Origin: an uncultured Lachnospiraceae bacterium
GTDB taxonomy: Bacteria; Bacillota; Clostridia; Lachnospirales; Lachnospiraceae
Direction: 5' to 3'
DNA length: 8,521 bases
NCBI GenBank assembly: GCA_910586955.1
Contig: CAJUMM010000104.1
Location: forward strand, 1 to 8,521
Position numbers and translations under genes: made by a program. Below the pieces are notes generated by a model that was given only the letters and a program-made list of their open reading frames with translations, did no database searches and was not told the origin of the DNA. Shown piece by piece: positions 5,377 through 8,521 of this stretch. The first letter of the stretch is position 1. Each line of letters starts with the position of its first letter.

Positions 5377-6987
5377 TTGAAACAGAATAGGAAAAAACGG
5401 ATCCTTGCCATGATTTTGCTTGTTTTTTTGGCGGCCCTGTCTCTTTCTCCGGAAGCGGTACAGGCCGAAAGGGAAAATTCCGGCGAAATTCAGGCAAGAC
5501 TGTGCACACTGTCCGGGGAAGCTATGGAAACTATGAAATTCGGCCGGTTCGCCTGCCTGGAATTTGCCCTTCCTCAGGATCTGGAGGTCAAAATAGAGCT
5601 CTGCCTGCCAAATTACGGGGAACCCCTTGGCTGTCTCTACGGAGTTTTTTACGGGGAACATTTAAAAAACCAGGGAAGCCGGGGAATGCCGGATTATGAA
5701 TGGAAACGGCAGATGGAGGAAGAGGAACTCAGGTCCGGCCTGGAGACCCTTTCCCTCCGGGGCTTTTATGAAAAAACGGAACGGCTTTTCGGAACCGGCC
5801 ATCCTTTTTCCAATTACCTTGTCTGGAAAGGACAGTATGTGCCCAGGGGTGAGTCTTATCCCAGATACATAAAGCCGGGCAGCTATGAATTGCGGATTAT
5901 GCCTTTGGATACCAGCTTTCGTTCCCAGGAGGTAAGGATTCCCCTGACGGTCCGGGGAGGGGGAGAAGAGGGGATTTTGACAGAGGAGGATGTGCAGGCG
6001 GTTCTTGACCGGGAAGAAAGCGCTTTCCCCCTGGAGCATATGCACGTTCTGGATACTCTGGCGGAACATCGAAACTGCCGGGTGGATCTTAGGACCGGGG
6101 AGCTCTTGTGGCAGGACCTGGATATCCGCACCGATGAAGAGGGCGGCCTTCCCTTTGCAAGATTTCATCACGCCGGGCAGTACTACAATGACCAGGGGTT
6201 AAATATCGCAGGCCTGGGAGATCTGTGGACCCACAGCTATTCCTACTTTGCGGATATATACCGTATGGACATTGACATCTACCTTCCCAAAGGAGAAATT
6301 TTAAATTTCCAGAAAGTATACCGGAAAGGCTGGCAATGCTTTGGGGACAGGCCGTATACCCTGGAGGAAGGGGAAGAGGGCTTTATTCTGAGAACTCCTG
6401 AGGGGGATAAGATTACATTTAATGACAGCGGACAGGCTTCCCGGATTCTTAAGGCGGACGGGAGAGAGCTTCGCCTTTCCTATGTATCGGACCGTCTGGT
6501 CCAGGTTTTCTCGGATACGGATCGCCTGTTTTTTTCCTATGATAAAGAACGGCTGGTGAAAGTAACCAGCGATTTAGGGGCAAAGGTGGAGTTTTGTTAT
6601 CAGGGAGAGAGCGGGAACGTGGCGGAAAGCCTCCCGGAAGACGGCACTTCGACCCGTTATGAGTATGACGAAAAGGGACAGCTTGGCAAAGTCTGGAGGG
6701 GTGCCGGGGATCTGGAGATGGAGGTCTCCTATGGGGAATACAGCAACATCACCGGACGGGCCAAGGCGGAGCTTTTAAGGCTTCCCAAGGAAGATCTCCA
6801 GCTGACTTTTTCCTATGAGGACAGTGAGAAGATGAATATCTGCCGGAAGAAAGGCGGAGGCGCCCTGGCTCTTGCCTACGGGGAAAATTACAGTTCCGAA
6901 TATGCGAACGGCACCTGGATGCTTTTCGACAAGGACGGACAGCTAATGCGATCCTCGGATCCCACCGGAAAAACCACCGTCTATTGA
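5377..6987 (+). CDS. Secreted Rhs/YD-repeat-like protein, short, without toxin domain
   Basis: The protein has 536 residues and starts at TTG 5377, with GGGAGGG at 5363-5369 seven nt upstream. This start gives a textbook signal peptide: basic MKQNRKKR, hydrophobic core 9-24, and cleavage likely after AVQA (27-30). Residues 31-195 are a beta-rich region I do not recognise. Residues about 235-320 resemble the N-terminal conserved region of Rhs proteins: VDLRTGELLW (236-245), GLPFARFHHAGQYY (257-270) and a GLGDLWTHSY motif (279-288). YD-type repeats follow at about 388-407 (SYDKERLVKV), 428-442 (YEYDEKGQLGKV) and 517-536 (FDKDGQLMRS, then DPTGKTTVY). The protein stops there, in mid-repeat. Full Rhs proteins usually have many more repeats, a conserved core end and a C-terminal toxin with an immunity gene; none is present. 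It is either a genuinely short exported protein or a truncated remnant. It stands alone, convergent with the WYL gene 22 nt away. Confidence 0.82.
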   Translation: MKQNRKKRILAMILLVFLAALSLSPEAVQAERENSGEIQARLCTLSGEAMETMKFGRFACLEFALPQDLEVKIELCLPNYGEPLGCLYGVFYGEHLKNQGSRGMPDYEWKRQMEEEELRSGLETLSLRGFYEKTERLFGTGHPFSNYLVWKGQYVPRGESYPRYIKPGSYELRIMPLDTSFRSQEVRIPLTVRGGGEEGILTEEDVQAVLDREESAFPLEHMHVLDTLAEHRNCRVDLRTGELLWQDLDIRTDEEGGLPFARFHHAGQYYNDQGLNIAGLGDLWTHSYSYFADIYRMDIDIYLPKGEILNFQKVYRKGWQCFGDRPYTLEEGEEGFILRTPEGDKITFNDSGQASRILKADGRELRLSYVSDRLVQVFSDTDRLFFSYDKERLVKVTSDLGAKVEFCYQGESGNVAESLPEDGTSTRYEYDEKGQLGKVWRGAGDLEMEVSYGEYSNITGRAKAELLRLPKEDLQLTFSYEDSEKMNICRKKGGGALALAYGENYSSEYANGTWMLFDKDGQLMRSSDPTGKTTVY

Positions 6988-7009
6988 TATGCTTCATGCA
7001 GGGATTCTG

Positions 7010-8029
7010 TCAACCGGAATACTCCGGTTCGTAAAACAGGGAATGCTGGCGGCGGACCCGGTCCCGTACTTGTCCCAGGAAGGGCTCCGGTCCCAGAATC
7101 CGGATAACCGGTCCAAAGGATAAGAGTTCGATCAAAAGCTCCGTCTCATCCGAAGGATCATAATAGATTTCGCAAAGCCAGGTATCCGTCTCCGGCTCGT
7201 AGACCGTCTGCTTTTCGTAGTTGGCAAAATGGAGCATACAGCGCTCCAGGGCATTGCGCTGCCGGGAAATGCGGATGCGCACAGGTTCCGGGGCTTCCTT
7301 CTGGAAGCCGGAAAAATCCCAGGAAAAGTTTGCGGGAACCGGGGTTTTGGAAGGATGGCAGGCCCGGACCCGGCCCAGATTAAGGACACAGGGAGAGCGC
7401 AGTTTCCCTCTGGACAGGGATACCCCCAGCAGGCGGAATTTATCGTCTTTGGGAGAGTATTGGAGGCGGCAGGGCAGAAGCTCCAAGGTACTTTCCCTTC
7501 CCTTTCCGCTTTCATAGGCCAGGAAAAGGGGCCGTTTATCTGTCATAGCAGCCAGAATCACCCGGAAATATTTCCGGTATCCGGAATCTCCATAGGGATC
7601 GCCGTCCGAATAGCGGTCAAAGTAGTGAAAGTCTTCCCACAAAAATAACGGCTCTGTATCCCACAGCTCTTTTTCCAGAGCTTTCAGGTCTTCCTCCCCA
7701 AGAAAAAGCCGGAAACGGGGATCCGGGAGAAGGGCTTTCAGCCAGGATTTCTGAAGCTTGGTCAGGGGAAGCTTTAAAAAATCATCCCGGCCTCTGCTTT
7801 CTGCCGTACCAAGGGCAGAAGAAAACCTTCCCTTGTCCTGTTCTTCCAGAAGAGAAGACCAGGGCCCTTTCGTCAGTTTAGGCACAATGGCCAGAGCGCT
7901 TTCCAAAGAGGCGTTCCTTAAGCAGATTTCTTCCATTTCTTTTTTCGTCACAGGAGCCTTCCCGGCTTCCAGGAGAATTTTGCGGACTGCCTGAAAATAG
8001 GAGCCGTAGATTTCCTCAAACCATTCCAT
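7010..8029 (-). CDS. WYL-domain protein, probable transcriptional regulator
   Basis: WYL domains bind nucleic acid or small ligands and usually sit in transcription factors. I choose ATG 8029 (339 residues): GGAGGGG (complement of 8037-8043) is 7 nt upstream and the preceding gene stops 2 nt before. An upstream in-frame ATG at 8107 would overlap that gene by 76 nt. Residues 155-225 form the WYL domain: RPLFLAYES (166-174), then LELLPCRLQYSPKDDKFRLL (182-201). The C-terminal part (about 250-332) looks like a WCX extension, with ELLIELLSFGPVIRILGPE at 297-315. The first 150 residues are mostly alpha-helical and charged, and I see no clear winged-helix or helix-turn-helix, unlike the usual YafY-type architecture. 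It may work with the WYL protein encoded just upstream, possibly as a heteromer. Its targets are unknown; neither adjacent gene is an obvious one. Confidence 0.86.
   Translation of the reverse strand: MEWFEEIYGSYFQAVRKILLEAGKAPVTKKEMEEICLRNASLESALAIVPKLTKGPWSSLLEEQDKGRFSSALGTAESRGRDDFLKLPLTKLQKSWLKALLPDPRFRLFLGEEDLKALEKELWDTEPLFLWEDFHYFDRYSDGDPYGDSGYRKYFRVILAAMTDKRPLFLAYESGKGRESTLELLPCRLQYSPKDDKFRLLGVSLSRGKLRSPCVLNLGRVRACHPSKTPVPANFSWDFSGFQKEAPEPVRIRISRQRNALERCMLHFANYEKQTVYEPETDTWLCEIYYDPSDETELLIELLSFGPVIRILGPEPFLGQVRDRVRRQHSLFYEPEYSG
7012..7029. other. Short perfect hairpin at the rhs-like/WYL convergent 3' ends
   Basis: AACCGGA (7012-7018) and TCCGGTT (7023-7029) form a 7-bp perfect stem with an ATAC loop. 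It lies inside the last codons of the WYL gene and 24 nt after the rhs-like stop. There is no T-tract on either side, so it is not a standard intrinsic terminator, although no other terminator is visible in the 22-nt convergent gap. Confidence 0.35.
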
Positions 8030-8031
8030 TC

Positions 8032-8521
8032 TTATTCCCCTCCATACATATGGTACATGATTTCCCAGTCTGCCGTAATCTTTTCCAAAGCTGCTTCGTT
8101 GGAGCACTGGAGATCCAGAATGCGCCCGGTGAAGGATTTCACCCAGGAGAGCATCTCATTGGCATCAAAAAAATTCCCCGTGTAGAGAAAGGTGTTTTCC
8201 CGGATTTTTAAGAGTTCCCCGCCCCGTCCCTCCCGTTTCAGACGGTTCAGCACATAATCCTCTCTCTTTTCGTCAATGAAAAGTTTCATACACAGGGTTT
8301 CCCTTCGGCTTGGTCCGCCAAAGGAGACACCCCAGCAGAAGGGAAGGTTCCGCCTTAGCTTCCTTTGGATCTCATCATAGTCTGGGAAGTGTTCCAGGAC
8401 TTCTACCTTGGAAATGCTGTCTAAGCGCAGATTCTGGAATCGCCGTCTGGGTTCCAGATAGAGGCAGAGGTAACGCCGTCCCGTCTGTGTGCTCACAAAA
8501 ATCTTTAAGGGAACCCCCGTC
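8032..8521 (-). CDS. WYL-domain protein, C-terminal part (5' end outside window)
   Basis: This gene runs off the right edge. The frame is open to 8521, reading TGVPLKIF immediately before the GTG codon at 8496, so that GTG is internal rather than a start. About 162 residues are visible. STQTGRRYLCLYLEPRRRF followed by LRLDSISKVEVLE is the second half of a WYL domain, with the conserved GRRYL and RLDxI elements. The rest, including LSWVKSFTGRILDL (close to the C-terminus), fits a WCX-type extension ending ADWEIMYHMYGGE. Its final codons carry the ribosome binding site of the downstream WYL gene, with a 2-nt gap, so the two are co-transcribed and probably translationally coupled. The missing N-terminus is where a helix-turn-helix would normally be, so DNA binding by this member cannot be judged here. 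The pair may be paralogues that diverged after tandem duplication. Confidence 0.88.
   Translation of the reverse strand, partial: TGVPLKIFVSTQTGRRYLCLYLEPRRRFQNLRLDSISKVEVLEHFPDYDEIQRKLRRNLPFCWGVSFGGPSRRETLCMKLFIDEKREDYVLNRLKREGRGGELLKIRENTFLYTGNFFDANEMLSWVKSFTGRILDLQCSNEAALEKITADWEIMYHMYGGE

Noticed and set aside
5662..6171. A 169-residue minus-strand open frame inside the rhs-like gene
   Set aside because: It is antisense to a gene with a signal peptide and Rhs motifs and shows no family features of its own.
8030..8107. Start of the complete WYL gene at ATG 8107
   Set aside because: It would overlap the upstream WYL gene by 76 nt; ATG 8029 has GGAGGGG 7 nt upstream and follows the previous stop by 2 nt.

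Overview
The window looks like chromosomal DNA of a spore-forming, anaerobic member of the Clostridia, most likely Lachnospiraceae. The reasons are an alpha/beta-type small acid-soluble spore protein (SASP) with a sigma-G-like promoter, strong AGGAGG-type ribosome binding sites, roughly half G+C by eye, an AgrC/LytTR-type two-component system, and tandem WYL-domain proteins. The species cannot be named from this sequence.

Layout. Nucleotides 1-686 (+) are the last third of recG, a branched-DNA helicase. A LytTR response regulator (708-1427) and a GHKL sensor kinase (1424-2722) follow with almost no gap, and a strong intrinsic terminator (2737-2772) ends that unit. After a 152-nt intergenic region comes a tight three-gene (+) unit. 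It encodes a 58-residue two-helix membrane protein (2875-3051), an ABC ATPase (3053-3760) and its polytopic ABC-2-like permease (3741-4889). The SASP gene (4969-5175, -) converges on this unit, and a hairpin at 4890-4931 lies between them. The SASP gene is divergent from a secreted, Rhs/YD-repeat-like protein of 536 residues (5377-6987, +) that starts at TTG. On the minus strand, two adjacent WYL-domain genes fill the right end. One is complete (7010-8029); the other (8032 to beyond 8521) runs off the window.

How the genes may work together. A membrane kinase and LytTR regulator next to a small membrane protein, an ABC ATPase and a permease resembles peptide-sensing and export or self-protection cassettes. 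No signal peptide precursor is visible, so the stimulus and the transported substrate are unknown. The rhs-like gene carries a signal peptide, an N-terminal beta-rich region and a few YD motifs, but no large shell and no C-terminal toxin. It is either a small surface protein or the remnant of a larger Rhs protein. The WYL pair is probably regulatory. Its targets are not visible, and the complete member has no recognisable helix-turn-helix domain.

I found no tRNA, rRNA, CRISPR array, insertion sequence or attachment site. The best candidates for undescribed biology are the small-protein/ABC cassette under its two-component system and the short orphan Rhs-like secreted protein.
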